64,000 nt of DNA from Silanimonas sp044377035 (GCF_044377035.1 NZ_JBILJW010000002.1:124001-188000); one strand, 5' to 3'. Positions 8,605-17,179 are shown, numbered from the stretch's first letter. Translations and numbers: made by a program. Notes: generated by a model not told the origin, from the letters alone.

Positions 8605-10310
8605 TCAATAGACTTCGCGCTCGTGGATGGCGCGTCGGTCGCCTTGGTACACGCCGAAGCCGATCCGTGCCGTCGGTGCCGCATTTCCCGTGCCGCGCCA
8701 GTTGAACTGCAGCCACGCGGGCACGGTGGGCGTGGCATCGAGCACGCCCACGTTGCCGACCCCGGGCGCACGCATCCACCACACGAAGGTGCCGCCGTTG
8801 CCCACCGCGGGCACCGCGGTGAAGCGCCGCGCCACCGGCCCGGGCACGGCGCAGCCCTGCCCGCTCGCGCCGGGGCTGCCGCTGTCCTGCACGCAGGTTT
8901 CAGCCGGCACGAGGGCATCACTGGCATTCACGTCGACCAACGGCGCGAGGGTCACGCCCGAGCACACGTCGTCGGTGTTGGCGACGAAGGTCGTGCCGTT
9001 GAAGAACTCGGCGCGCATCGGCACCTGCAGGTCGAGCACCTCCGGGCCGAACGCGTTGGTCACTGCGATGCGCCCCCAGCGCTGGACGCTGCCACCGATG
9101 CCGGCGATCGCCAGCGGGTCGCAACCGTCGAGGGCGGCCGTGTCGAAGCAGGCGCCATCGCTGTCGGTGAGGTCGGCGACCGTCAACGTCAGCGTGGCCT
9201 GGGCGTTGAACGGATCTTCCGGAGCCGTCGGCTTCACGTATGTCAGGCGATCCCCACTGACGGTGACGCGGCCGGTGCCATCGAATTCCAGCAGCGTCGA
9301 AGCGGCCTGTTCCGTCACCGTCGCATTGCCACCATTTGTCGTGCGCGACAGCGTGGCCACGGTGCCTGTCGCTGTGCTGGTGTACGTTCGATTGGCCAGC
9401 GCCCCACCGAAACGCCAGAACGCGTTCGCCGACCCCGCGCCGTTCTGGTAGTTGCCGGTGACGCTGCCGGTGGCCGCAAAGCCGGTCACGATAAGCTCCG
9501 GCAGCGTGCCGAAACCGAACTCCTGCCCCGCGTAGCCGAAGCCGCCGGCCGCGCAGGCGTTCGCCAACGTCGGTGCGTTGGGAACGTCGACGCCGAGTCG
9601 CGCCGGACGGAACCGACCGACGCGCTCGACCGCCGTGCCGACCACGTTCGCATCCGAGGTTGGTGCGAAATCCAAGTACTGCTCGTCCCTCAGCTCCGGC
9701 GTCAGCGTGATCACGCCAACCTCATCCCAACGCCAGCTGCCCGTCGCCGATCCGTTGGTGAAGGCCCCAAAGCCCGTTGCAAGCGTCGGAACGGGGTCGG
9801 GATTCAAGCCACCTACCGGTGCCTGAAGCGTCGAACGCAGCGTCACGCGCTCGGGTGTCGACTCGCGACCGAAGTTCGGCGTCGCGTTGCCCGACGCATT
9901 CAGCGCCTGCACGGACACCGTGAACGGTAGCCCAGCCACCCCGAACACCGGGCGCGTCGCATTACCCGGAACGGCTGGGTTGGCGTCGTGGCCCGGAATG
10001 GTCAGTTGGAATCGCGCTGGCCGCGCAACGAAGGCGTCGCTGCCGTTGTCAGTGATTACGAGGCCAGCGTCGCCAGTGCTCGAACTCCCTGAGTAGCGGG
10101 CTCGAAGCAAGATCCGACCCGCGTCGGCATATCGCAGACTCGCGGTTGCGGTTCCCGTGCCATCGAAGGCGAGCGGGATAGGCGTGCCCGGTGATGCGGT
10201 CACAAGGTTGTTGCCTGCGACGACAACAGGCCGCGTTCCCGTGGCCGGATCGTTGTAGTTCGACCACAGCCCGACGCTACGGGTCACGTTCGCAAACAGT
10301 GGCGTGCAGC
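8605..10310 (-). repeat. Direct repeat copy 2 (3' half of mshQ gene)
   Basis: This is the partner of 5166-6870. Both copies lie in the same orientation about 3.4 kb apart, so recombination between them would delete one adhesin and leave a single hybrid mshQ with the LamG N-terminus. Confidence 0.8.
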
Positions 10311-12204
10311 CGAGTCTCGGCCCTTGGTTCCTGACGGCCTGGATGCGGACGGTCTGCGCGGTGTCGGACACGTGGTCGGGGGCGTCGATGATGAAGCCCG
10401 CATCGGCCACGCTGATGTCGCAGGCGCCCGCGCTGTCGATCGTGCCGGCGAGATTCCGGCAGGTGGTCACGAGGGCCGGGGCCGGCGACACGGTGCCAAT
10501 GGTCAGGCGCACGTTTTCGGGGTCCGGCAACCCGGTCGTCGTCGGCAGGAGGATCGAAACCGAAGTGCTCGTCTGCCCCACCGGGATGCTGAAGGGCACC
10601 GAGTTGCCGCCCGCCACCAGCGTGCCCGTTGCGCCAGAACTCGCAAGCGAGCTGCAGTCGGCGTTTGCGCAGGCGCGGATGGTGATGTTCTCGGCGGCGC
10701 AGGAATGCGCGCCACTGTCGTGCTCGATGCGGTATCGCGACACCGCGCTGGCGCAATTGCGACCGATGGTGCGGTCGTTGTTCACTTCGGCCGCGGTGAG
10801 CTCGTAGTTATAGAGTTTCACTTCGTCGATCGTGCCGCGGAAAGCGCGATCAGCGATCAGTCCGCAGCCCGCGCCCGTCGAGACATCGCCGCCGATGTAG
10901 AAGTTGCAGCCATTGGCGGTCAGCGTGCCGGCCCAGGCGTTTGTGTTCCCGTCGAGGACCCCGTTGATGTAGATGCGCTGGCGCGCGGAGCCGGCCACCG
11001 AGCGGAACGTGATGGCCACGTGGGTCCAGGTGTTCAACGGGATCTGGGTGTTCGATGTCAGCGAGCGCGCGCCGCCGCCCCACCACCAGAAAAGGCGGCG
11101 GTTGGCATCCAGATGGAATTCGTAGTTCTGGTCGTTCGACAGCACCGAGAACAAGCCGCCGCCCGTCGGCGCCTGCGTCGGGTAGATCCATACCGAGGCG
11201 GAAAACTCGGTGGAGTAGTCGAACTGGGCGTTCGCAGGCACCTGAAGCACCGAGCGGCCATCGAACTGCGCCGCGTTGCAGAACTGCCCGGAGACCGCCG
11301 CCACCTGGCCGTGGATGGTCGGGGCCGGCGCGACGAGGTTCGTCGTGCTGGGCGCGGTGATCACGCTGCGCACGCCATGCAGGCCAGTGCCGCCGCTATC
11401 AAACACTTCGCCGGCGTTGCCGGCCAACGAACCGACGGCGCCATCGAGACGGTAGTGTGTATTCGCCGGTGCCAGCGCAGGCCGCAGCGCGACCAGGGCC
11501 GTGCGCCCGGCCGCGGCGGCGATCCCGGTGTCCGCCGCCGTCGCCGTCCGAGTGCCGGTGGCCCCAGGGGCAGCGCGCGGCTCGAGCGTCATGGTCAGGC
11601 CGACACCCGTGGCACTCGGCCGCACCGCCCCGGACGTCACGTCGATGGCTTCGATCATCCCGGCCGGCGGGAACCAGTCGTCTGTCGAGCCGGGCATCGC
11701 GAAGGCACCCACGAGCACGCCACCGCGGGCCGTCGTGTTGAGGGATGGCGTGGCGTGCGCGTAGCCCACCGCCGTGGCCTGCCGGCCGGAGACATCCACC
11801 GGCGCGGCGTTGTCGACGCCGATGAAGGCGACGATGCCGCCTGCGGCGCCCTGATGGGCTCCGCCGAACGAGAAGCTGTAGTTCGCGACGGCGCCATCGG
11901 CCGGCGGCACCACCCGCGTGAACACGGCGAGCCGCGCGTTCGCACTGGTGTTGTCGCTGAACAGCAGGGTCCAACCCGCCGGCGTGGCGATCGTCGGCGA
12001 TGCCGGCACCACGGTGATCGCGGCAACCAGCACATCCCCCGTGTTGGTGCCTGCGGGCTTCGGCAGCACGAGCGTTCCACTGGCCACGCCACCCTGCGAC
12101 GTCGAGCGCGTGGCGATCTGCGCGGCGAGTGGAGCCGCGAAGGCGAACCAGAGCACCAGCATCGCCAGCAGGCAACGCCTCGCCCGACCCGGCCAACCGC
12201 TCAT
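8605..12204 (-). CDS. mshQ: MshQ pilus adhesin with LamG domain and DUF6701 C-terminus
   Basis: The product is 1199 aa. It has a signal peptide (hydrophobic core LLAMLVLWFAFAAPLAA, cleavage near residue 28). The next 220 residues are a beta-rich domain rich in Thr, Ala and Gly. Residues about 250-480 form a LamG/concanavalin-like domain (LDGAVGSLAGNAGEVFDSGG, FSASVWIYPTQA, NTWTHVAITF, INGVLDGNT, GTIDEVKLYNYELTAAEV). Residues about 640-1199 are the MshQ/DUF6701 region. This matches the known MshQ layout and is predicted to be secreted and placed at the pilus tip. The ATG overlaps the mshP stop (ATGA), so it is translated with the minor pilins. Confidence 0.9.
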   Translation of the reverse strand: MSGWPGRARRCLLAMLVLWFAFAAPLAAQIATRSTSQGGVASGTLVLPKPAGTNTGDVLVAAITVVPASPTIATPAGWTLLFSDNTSANARLAVFTRVVPPADGAVANYSFSFGGAHQGAAGGIVAFIGVDNAAPVDVSGRQATAVGYAHATPSLNTTARGGVLVGAFAMPGSTDDWFPPAGMIEAIDVTSGAVRPSATGVGLTMTLEPRAAPGATGTRTATAADTGIAAAAGRTALVALRPALAPANTHYRLDGAVGSLAGNAGEVFDSGGTGLHGVRSVITAPSTTNLVAPAPTIHGQVAAVSGQFCNAAQFDGRSVLQVPANAQFDYSTEFSASVWIYPTQAPTGGGLFSVLSNDQNYEFHLDANRRLFWWWGGGARSLTSNTQIPLNTWTHVAITFRSVAGSARQRIYINGVLDGNTNAWAGTLTANGCNFYIGGDVSTGAGCGLIADRAFRGTIDEVKLYNYELTAAEVNNDRTIGRNCASAVSRYRIEHDSGAHSCAAENITIRACANADCSSLASSGATGTLVAGGNSVPFSIPVGQTSTSVSILLPTTTGLPDPENVRLTIGTVSPAPALVTTCRNLAGTIDSAGACDISVADAGFIIDAPDHVSDTAQTVRIQAVRNQGPRLGCTPLFANVTRSVGLWSNYNDPATGTRPVVVAGNNLVTASPGTPIPLAFDGTGTATASLRYADAGRILLRARYSGSSSTGDAGLVITDNGSDAFVARPARFQLTIPGHDANPAVPGNATRPVFGVAGLPFTVSVQALNASGNATPNFGRESTPERVTLRSTLQAPVGGLNPDPVPTLATGFGAFTNGSATGSWRWDEVGVITLTPELRDEQYLDFAPTSDANVVGTAVERVGRFRPARLGVDVPNAPTLANACAAGGFGYAGQEFGFGTLPELIVTGFAATGSVTGNYQNGAGSANAFWRFGGALANRTYTSTATGTVATLSRTTNGGNATVTEQAASTLLEFDGTGRVTVSGDRLTYVKPTAPEDPFNAQATLTLTVADLTDSDGACFDTAALDGCDPLAIAGIGGSVQRWGRIAVTNAFGPEVLDLQVPMRAEFFNGTTFVANTDDVCSGVTLAPLVDVNASDALVPAETCVQDSGSPGASGQGCAVPGPVARRFTAVPAVGNGGTFVWWMRAPGVGNVGVLDATPTVPAWLQFNWRGTGNAAPTARIGFGVYQGDRRAIHEREVY

Positions 12205-12593
12205 TGCGTCACCGTGGCGCGCACGCGCCGGGAAATGAAGGTGTTCGACGCGAAGCTGCCGCGCTGGGCGACGGCGGTGAGCGTGTAGATCTCATAGACG
12301 TCAGGCGCCTCGTCCACCGGCGGCGGACTACTGCAGGCCAAAGCTACGGTGAAGCCTTCGATGTCGACGCTCGCCGGCACCGCGCCACAGCCGCCGCCAA
12401 GGCTCCGGGCGATGGCGATGTCGACGCCGCTCTGCGCCGCGAACAGCGCGCGGCTGGCGTCGAGCGCCTGCACGGTGCTGCGGTTGCGCGCACTTAGCGT
12501 CAGCACCGCCGCGAGCACGATCAGCAGCGCGATCGCGATCACGAACACCGCGGCGACCAGGCTGAAGCCCCGTTGGTGGCGCGCGGCTCTCAT
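12201..12593 (-). CDS. mshP: MSHA minor pilin-like protein MshP
   Basis: The product is 130 aa. A nine-residue leader ending in Gly (MRAARHQRG) is followed by FSLVAAVFVIAIALLIVLAA, a type IV pilin N-terminus. Position 5 of the mature protein is Ala, not the usual Glu. This fits the PilX/GspK-like class, which caps the filament and does not need Glu5 to dock on a subunit below. Four cysteines may form disulfides. Start and stop both overlap neighbours by 4 bp (mshO upstream, mshQ downstream). Confidence 0.9.
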   Translation of the reverse strand: MRAARHQRGFSLVAAVFVIAIALLIVLAAVLTLSARNRSTVQALDASRALFAAQSGVDIAIARSLGGGCGAVPASVDIEGFTVALACSSPPPVDEAPDVYEIYTLTAVAQRGSFASNTFISRRVRATVTQ

Positions 12594-13387
12594 GGCAGGT
12601 TCGGCAAGTGGACGGACTTGAGCAGGTTCACCGATTCGCCATCGCGGGTGATGGCGAGCGACAGCGCGGCGAGGCCCTGTCGGCTCGCGTTGCCCGCCTC
12701 GAAGCGGAAGCTGCAGAGGCTCACGCCCTCGGCCAGCAGCGACGAGCTGCCCACGGGCGGTACCACCATGGTGGTCGCAGGGGCATAACCGGCATGGCGG
12801 CGCAGTTGCCCGTCGCTGGCGCAGCGGTACTGCACCGCCTCGTCGACGACGTAAACGCGCTGCGAGGGCGACGGGAACGGAAACTGGAAGGGCGTCGCGA
12901 GCGTGATGCGTGTGGTCGTGCTGCCGCTGCCGATCGTCGCGCGGTTGTCCCCGGCCCATGCGTTGGCCTGAGTGCCACTGGCCGTCAGGTTGTAGACCAC
13001 GGCCCACTGCCCCGATGCAGGAACCGCCGGCAGCGGAGCCAGCAGGTCGAACGACGCGTCGGCAGCGGTGAAATCGAGCACGTCGCCGCCGCCCGCCGCG
13101 GTGGGGCGTCCGCGATAGCGGCCCGCCATCGGGGCGACAAGCATCTCGATCGCCCGCCCGTCGACGCTGGTGCGGATGCTGTTCGGCAAGGCGAGCCGCA
13201 GGTCGCGGCTGATGCGCGCCATCGCCTGGTCGGCGGCATCGGCCAGACGCGCACGGCGCTGAACGTCGGCGCTGGCGTCGATCGGTTGGCGGATCAGCGC
13301 CACCGACACCGTCGCGAGCACGCCGATCAGCACGATCACGACGACCAGTTCGATCAGGCTGAATCCGGCGGCGAGGCGGGTCCGCAT
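12590..13387 (-). CDS. mshO: MSHA minor pilin-like protein MshO
   Basis: The product is 265 aa. The prepilin leader MRTRLAAG is followed by FSLIELVVVIVLIGVLATVS with the conserved Glu5. The long C-terminal globular domain (about 220 residues) matches the PilW/GspJ-like size class of MshO. It is expected to be cut and N-methylated by the prepilin peptidase, which is not encoded here, and to join the minor-pilin complex at the pilus tip. The gene lies between mshD (1-bp gap) and mshP (4-bp overlap), as in Vibrio. Confidence 0.92.
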   Translation of the reverse strand: MRTRLAAGFSLIELVVVIVLIGVLATVSVALIRQPIDASADVQRRARLADAADQAMARISRDLRLALPNSIRTSVDGRAIEMLVAPMAGRYRGRPTAAGGGDVLDFTAADASFDLLAPLPAVPASGQWAVVYNLTASGTQANAWAGDNRATIGSGSTTTRITLATPFQFPFPSPSQRVYVVDEAVQYRCASDGQLRRHAGYAPATTMVVPPVGSSSLLAEGVSLCSFRFEAGNASRQGLAALSLAITRDGESVNLLKSVHLPNLP

Positions 13388-13388
13388 T

Positions 13389-13847
13389 TCAGTACTGTGC
13401 CTTCAAAGCCGCGAGCCGAACGTCGAAATCGCCGTCGATGTTGGTGACGCGCACTTCCACCCGCCGGGTCGTGGCGCCGCCCACGGTCGACGGGGCATCG
13501 ACCACCATGGCCACGCGGTAGCGCGAGAGGCCGGCAATGGCCACGCCCGCGGAATCGGTCGGCGAGGCCGGGGTCGCGAGGCAGGCATAGTCCCCGATGT
13601 CGTCCCACAGATCGCGGCTGGCGCCGCAGCCCTCGTTGACGCCGTCCGGGTCCGCATACGCTTTCAGCATCGCTTCCTCGAGGTAGCCCTCGGCGATGTA
13701 GAGCGCCTGCGTCTGCAGCACCGGTGACGCGCTGCCGCCGCCGAGCGTGCCGACGAGGCCGGCGATCGCGGCGAAGGCGACACCGAGGATGACGAGGGTC
13801 ACCACCAGTTCGAGCAGGGTGAATCCGCGTTGGCGATCAGCGCACAT
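13389..13847 (-). CDS. mshD: MSHA minor pilin-like protein MshD
   Basis: The product is 152 aa. The leader MCADRQRG is followed by FTLLELVVTLVILGVAFAAI with Glu5, a PilV/GspI-type pilin N-terminus. The remainder holds two cysteines (EGCGASRDLW and DYACLATP) that could pair. The identity rests on the pilin N-terminus, the size and the syntenic place between mshC and mshO. The start codon lies inside the end of mshC (11-bp overlap). Confidence 0.9.
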   Translation of the reverse strand: MCADRQRGFTLLELVVTLVILGVAFAAIAGLVGTLGGGSASPVLQTQALYIAEGYLEEAMLKAYADPDGVNEGCGASRDLWDDIGDYACLATPASPTDSAGVAIAGLSRYRVAMVVDAPSTVGGATTRRVEVRVTNIDGDFDVRLAALKAQY

Positions 13848-14319
13848 GGCCGGTGTCCGCCTCCACGATGATGCTGCGCCCGCCGACGATCGCCGTTCCG
13901 CCGTTCGGGCTCGGCAGTCCCTGCGCGTTGAACGTGATGACGAGACCCTGGGTCACGGTGACGCCTGCGGTCGCCGTGCCGCTGAAGGCGCCGGAGCCAC
14001 CGGGGTTCCGGACGTCCAAAGAGAATCCGCCCGCGGTTCCGCAACTCCTGTCCGTCCCGTCACTGCGGCGACGCACCGCGTAACTGCTGGTCGCGCTGCT
14101 GACTTCGACCTGGATCTCGCAACCGGTCGCGACGGCCAACCGCTGCCCGTAGCGGAAGGCGGTCGCCACCTGCTCCGCGAACGCCGCGCTGCGAAAGCTT
14201 CCCTCGCCCAAGCGAGGCAGCACCACGACGGCCAAGGCGCCGAGGATCACGATCACGATCACCAGTTCCACCAGCGTGAAGCCGGCTTGGCCTGGGCGGG
14301 GGGGCAGGAGGCGGTTCAT
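13837..14319 (-). CDS. mshC: MSHA minor pilin-like protein MshC
   Basis: The product is 160 aa. It has a longer prepilin leader (MNRLLPPRPGQAG) before FTLVELVIVIVILGALAVVV, Glu5 included. The GspH/FimT-like body has a Cys pair (TGCEIQV and DRSCGTAGG). It is the first gene after the mshA hairpin, so its level probably depends on read-through. The 3' end overlaps mshD by 11 bp. Confidence 0.9.
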   Translation of the reverse strand: MNRLLPPRPGQAGFTLVELVIVIVILGALAVVVLPRLGEGSFRSAAFAEQVATAFRYGQRLAVATGCEIQVEVSSATSSYAVRRRSDGTDRSCGTAGGFSLDVRNPGGSGAFSGTATAGVTVTQGLVITFNAQGLPSPNGGTAIVGGRSIIVEADTGHVR

Positions 14320-14348
14320 GCGGTCAGGCCGGGGCCCTGAACGACGAA

Positions 14349-14372
14349 GGGCGGCAGGTCTCCCTGCCGCCC
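14349..14372 (-). terminator. Hairpin after mshA, probable partial terminator
   Basis: A perfect 10-bp stem (GGGCGGCAGG / CCTGCCGCCC) with a GAGA tetraloop, read on the minus strand, lies 37 nt past the mshA stop in the 90-bp mshA-mshC gap. The downstream tract (TTCGTCGTT) is only moderately U-rich. This suggests leaky termination or a 3'-end stabiliser that keeps major pilin above minor pilins. Confidence 0.7.
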
Positions 14373-14409
14373 CCGTGCTCGGACGCGTTCAGCCGGGGGC
14401 GGAACGCGA

Positions 14410-14808
14410 TCAGGTGCCCGCGCGGACCGCGGTGAAGGTGCGCGTCGGCGTGGTGGTTCCGGTGCGCCGCAGCGTGCAGCTGGTCAGCGTGCTGCCGTTG
14501 TTCGCCGCGATCGCCGTATCAGCGGCCACTTCGAAGTTGCCGAGGCCGCCGTTGACGACCAGCGAGGCGTCACCACAGCTGTCCACCGGCTCGCAGTCGG
14601 GGTCGGCTGCGTCGTGGTTGTTCACTGCGCATCCTGCGTAGTTGATATTCATCGCCGAGGTGATCGCAGCCGCCGAAGCGTTAAGGGCCGCTTCCTGGGC
14701 ATCGTCCTCGAGGTTGACGAAGCGCGGCACCGCGATGGCGGCAAGCACGCCAAGGAGCACGATGACGATGACGAGTTCAATCAGGGTGAAGCCACTCTGG
14801 TTCTTCAT
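14410..14808 (-). CDS. mshA: MSHA major pilin MshA
   Basis: The product is 132 aa. A short six-residue leader MKNQSG is followed by FTLIELVIVIVLLGVLAAIA and the PRF motif at the start of the globular domain. Glu5 is present. Several cysteines (CAVNN, CEPVDSC, SCTLRR) could give two disulfides. I call it the major pilin because it sits second after mshB and has a strong Shine-Dalgarno (GGAG, 6 nt before ATG). It is also followed by a terminator-like hairpin. It is smaller than the Vibrio MshA (about 170-180 aa). Confidence 0.9.
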   Translation of the reverse strand: MKNQSGFTLIELVIVIVLLGVLAAIAVPRFVNLEDDAQEAALNASAAAITSAMNINYAGCAVNNHDAADPDCEPVDSCGDASLVVNGGLGNFEVAADTAIAANNGSTLTSCTLRRTGTTTPTRTFTAVRAGT

Positions 14809-14822
14809 GGGGTGCTCCGGGT

Positions 14823-15290
14823 TCAGCAGCCAGTGATGTCACGTGTGATCGTAGGCGAAATGCCCGCCGCGCTGGGAGAAACGTACGTCACAGAACAGGT
14901 GGTGATGCCATCGAGGCGGATGGACACGGTGGAGCCCCCCGCGGCGGCGCCACCCGTGAAATTGTAGCGAAGAGAGAGGTTGTCGAACAGCAGCGAGAGA
15001 TCCGCCTGCTCGGCCTGCGGGTAACCGAAATTGGTGCCGATGGCGCCGCCGGGGCCGGTGCCATCGATATCCACGGAATCGGTCGCATTGTCCGACTCGC
15101 CGATGGCCGCCGACTTGGCGTAGATGATGTTCGAACCCGAGCGGATCGAGTTGAACAGCGAATCGATGACGGCAATCCGTGCCTCGCGCTGCAGCGAAAT
15201 GAAGCGGGGCACGGCCAACGCGGCCAGGATGCCCAACACGACGATGACGATGACGAGTTCGATGAGGGTGAAGCCGGACTGGCGACGCAT
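14823..15290 (-). CDS. mshB: MSHA pilin MshB
   Basis: The product is 155 aa. The leader MRRQSG is followed by FTLIELVIVIVVLGILAALA and PRFISL. It is closely related to the neighbouring mshA in its first 40 residues, so the two are duplicates. Two Cys flank the C-terminus (TTCSV and the last residue). It is the first gene after the 139-bp mshF-mshB gap, which contains a good promoter. A Shine-Dalgarno AGGG lies about 9 nt before the ATG. The mshA/mshB naming follows gene order, and the roles could be swapped. Confidence 0.88.
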   Translation of the reverse strand: MRRQSGFTLIELVIVIVVLGILAALAVPRFISLQREARIAVIDSLFNSIRSGSNIIYAKSAAIGESDNATDSVDIDGTGPGGAIGTNFGYPQAEQADLSLLFDNLSLRYNFTGGAAAGGSTVSIRLDGITTCSVTYVSPSAAGISPTITRDITGC

Positions 15291-15351
15291 GGACGGAACC
15301 CTGTCGTTGGTGGAGGGATACGACGGAGCTTAGACGCTTCGTCATGAAGGG

Positions 15352-15380
15352 ACTATACGCCCTTGATTTGCTTGGAAGAA
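15352..15380 (-). promoter_or_regulatory. Internal promoter for the pilin genes (mshB, mshA and onward)
   Basis: On the minus strand TTCTTC and TATAGT are separated by exactly 17 nt in the only sizeable gap of the cluster (15291-15429). The predicted start is near 15345, leaving a leader of about 55 nt before mshB. The region is also clearly more A+T-rich than its surroundings. Confidence 0.65.
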
Positions 15381-15429
15381 TGCACGGTCCCGTGAATTGC
15401 GGTGAACGATTCCTGCCCGCACGCTCCGC

Positions 15430-15945
15430 TCAGGGGGGCGGCCCGGAAGGTGCGATGCGAACGAGGAGCAAGTCGCGGGCCAATCCCGGCGTCGAACTTC
15501 CGGGGTCGTCCCGGTAGACCTCGACTCGCCAGCGCCGGTCGCCGCCTTCCAGCCAGCTAACGCGATACACCAGTTCACCCCGCGTGCCGTCGAAGCTCCA
15601 GCGCTCGTCTGCCCAGGCGGGCAGCGGGCCCGCGGGCCGGTCGGCAAGCGCCACCTTGGCCAGCCGGTCCTGGGCCCAGCCGCGGGGATCGCTGCCCGCT
15701 CGGCGCTCCAGCCCGGCCATGCCCTCTTCGGCCACCACCCGCTTGCCCTCGAGCCAGACGAGGTTCTCGAGGTTCTGCTCTGCGAGATCGAGGGCCATGC
15801 GCTCGCCTTCGGCGAGGATGTCGCGACCGGCACGGAACAGCAGGGTCAACAGCACGACGACGATCAGCAGGCTCACGGCGCGGTTCACGTGCCGCAGCCA
15901 GCCCGCGTTCGTCGTGGCGAGGGCCGGCCATTCCGCGCGCTTCAC
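15430..15945 (-). CDS. mshF: MSHA biogenesis protein MshF
   Basis: The product is 171 aa from a GTG; the nearby ATG (15950) hits a stop after two codons. One membrane helix (SLLIVVVLLTLLF, about residues 24-37) anchors a periplasmic domain of about 130 residues. The sequence has little recognisable similarity, and the name rests on position between mshG and mshB, single-span topology and size. MshF in Vibrio is likewise a poorly characterised inner-membrane protein. It lies 10 bp after mshG. Confidence 0.75.
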   Translation of the reverse strand: MKRAEWPALATTNAGWLRHVNRAVSLLIVVVLLTLLFRAGRDILAEGERMALDLAEQNLENLVWLEGKRVVAEEGMAGLERRAGSDPRGWAQDRLAKVALADRPAGPLPAWADERWSFDGTRGELVYRVSWLEGGDRRWRVEVYRDDPGSSTPGLARDLLLVRIAPSGPPP

Positions 15946-15955
15946 GCCATCCGCC

Positions 15956-17179
15956 TCACTGCCGGGCCAACTTCACGAGGTCCCACATCGGCAGCAGCAC
16001 GCCGAGGGCAAGGACGAAGACGATGCCGGCGACGATCACCGTGAGGACCGGCTGCAGGAGGTCGTTCAGGTTGCGCACGTCGTAGTCGACCTCGCGCTCG
16101 TAGAAGTCGGCCACTTCGACGAGCATCTCGTCGATCTGGCCGGTCTCCTCGCCGACGGTCAGCATCTGCAGCACAAGCGGCGTGAAGCACTGCTGCATCG
16201 CCGCGGCGCGAGTCAGGCTTTCGCCACGCTCGATCGCGGAACGCATGCCGAGCAGTTGCTTGGCGATGACATCGTTCTCCACCGCCAGCGACACCACGGC
16301 CAAGGCCTGCAAGACCGGCACGCCGGAACGCGTGGCCATGGCGAACGCCCGCGCGAAGCGCGCCAGCGTGGCGCGGAGCACGATGTTGCCGATGATCGGC
16401 ATCTTCAGCAGCAGCCCATGCCATCGCAGCCGCCCCTCGTCGGTCTGGACGTAGCGGCGCAGCCACCAGGCCCCGCCCCCCATCGCGCAGAGCACCAGCC
16501 ACCACCAGGCGGCAAAGAAATTCGACGTACCGATGATGATGCGCGTCGGCAGCGGAAGCTCGACGTTGAAGGAGCCGTAAAGCTTGGAGAACTCCGGGAT
16601 CACGAAGGCCATGATCACCAACACCGCGAGCGCCACGAACACCAGCACGATCACCGGGTAGCGCACGGCGGTCTTCACCTGCTCCACAACCTTCTGCTCG
16701 CGCTCGAGGTGCTGGTTCAGGCGCAGGAACGCTTCGTCGATGCGGCCGCTCTCCTCGCCCACGCGAACGATGGCGGTCAGCAGCGGCCCGAAGACTTTCG
16801 GGTGCCGCGACATCGCCGTCGCCATGTCGCGTCCGGCCTCGAGCTCCTCGAGCATCGACAGCAGCGTCTTCCCCAACGTGGCGTTGCGCGAGGTGGTGGA
16901 CAGGCGGCGCAACGCCTGGGTGATGGGCACGCCGGCGCGGGCGAGCGCGTACATCTGCCGGGTGAACAGGATCAGGTCGACCCGGCTCGGCAGGTTGAAG
17001 CCGAGCGACGCCATGAACTGCTCGCCGAGCGGCTCCTGCTTGCTGGTCTCGACGATCTCCAGCGGCACCATGCCGCTGCTGCCCAGCTGGCGGGCGACCG
17101 CCTCGCTGGACAGGCCCTCGACCGACCCGCTGACCGGCCGGCCCTGGGCATCCCGCGCCTTGTACAGGAAGCTGGGCAT
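15956..17179 (-). CDS. mshG: MSHA inner-membrane platform protein MshG (GspF/PilC family)
   Basis: The product is 407 aa, the standard GspF length. It has two T2SSF domains of four to six helices (around residues 70-195 and 275-395), each with the E-x-G family motif (VRVGEESGRIDEAF and LTVGEETGQIDEML). It sits in the inner membrane and turns ATP hydrolysis by MshE into pilin extraction or insertion. The ATG is 3 bp past the mshE stop. Confidence 0.95.
   Translation of the reverse strand: MPSFLYKARDAQGRPVSGSVEGLSSEAVARQLGSSGMVPLEIVETSKQEPLGEQFMASLGFNLPSRVDLILFTRQMYALARAGVPITQALRRLSTTSRNATLGKTLLSMLEELEAGRDMATAMSRHPKVFGPLLTAIVRVGEESGRIDEAFLRLNQHLEREQKVVEQVKTAVRYPVIVLVFVALAVLVIMAFVIPEFSKLYGSFNVELPLPTRIIIGTSNFFAAWWWLVLCAMGGGAWWLRRYVQTDEGRLRWHGLLLKMPIIGNIVLRATLARFARAFAMATRSGVPVLQALAVVSLAVENDVIAKQLLGMRSAIERGESLTRAAAMQQCFTPLVLQMLTVGEETGQIDEMLVEVADFYEREVDYDVRNLNDLLQPVLTVIVAGIVFVLALGVLLPMWDLVKLARQ

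Noticed and set aside
8571..8927. A longer N-terminus for the downstream mshQ gene (open frame continues to 8927)
   Set aside because: It would run through the end of the upstream mshQ and has no coding character, whereas the ATG at 8570 opens a clean signal peptide.
13389..15290. mshA/mshB/mshC/mshD as general secretion (Gsp) pseudopilins
   Set aside because: The surrounding mshI-Q genes, two DUF6701 adhesins and exact Vibrio-like order fit an MSHA pilus; there is no gspC, gspL/M or exported-enzyme gene.
15291..15429. Small gene on the minus strand in the mshF-mshB gap
   Set aside because: No frame has both a start with Shine-Dalgarno and pilin-like or other coding character; the promoter explains the gap.
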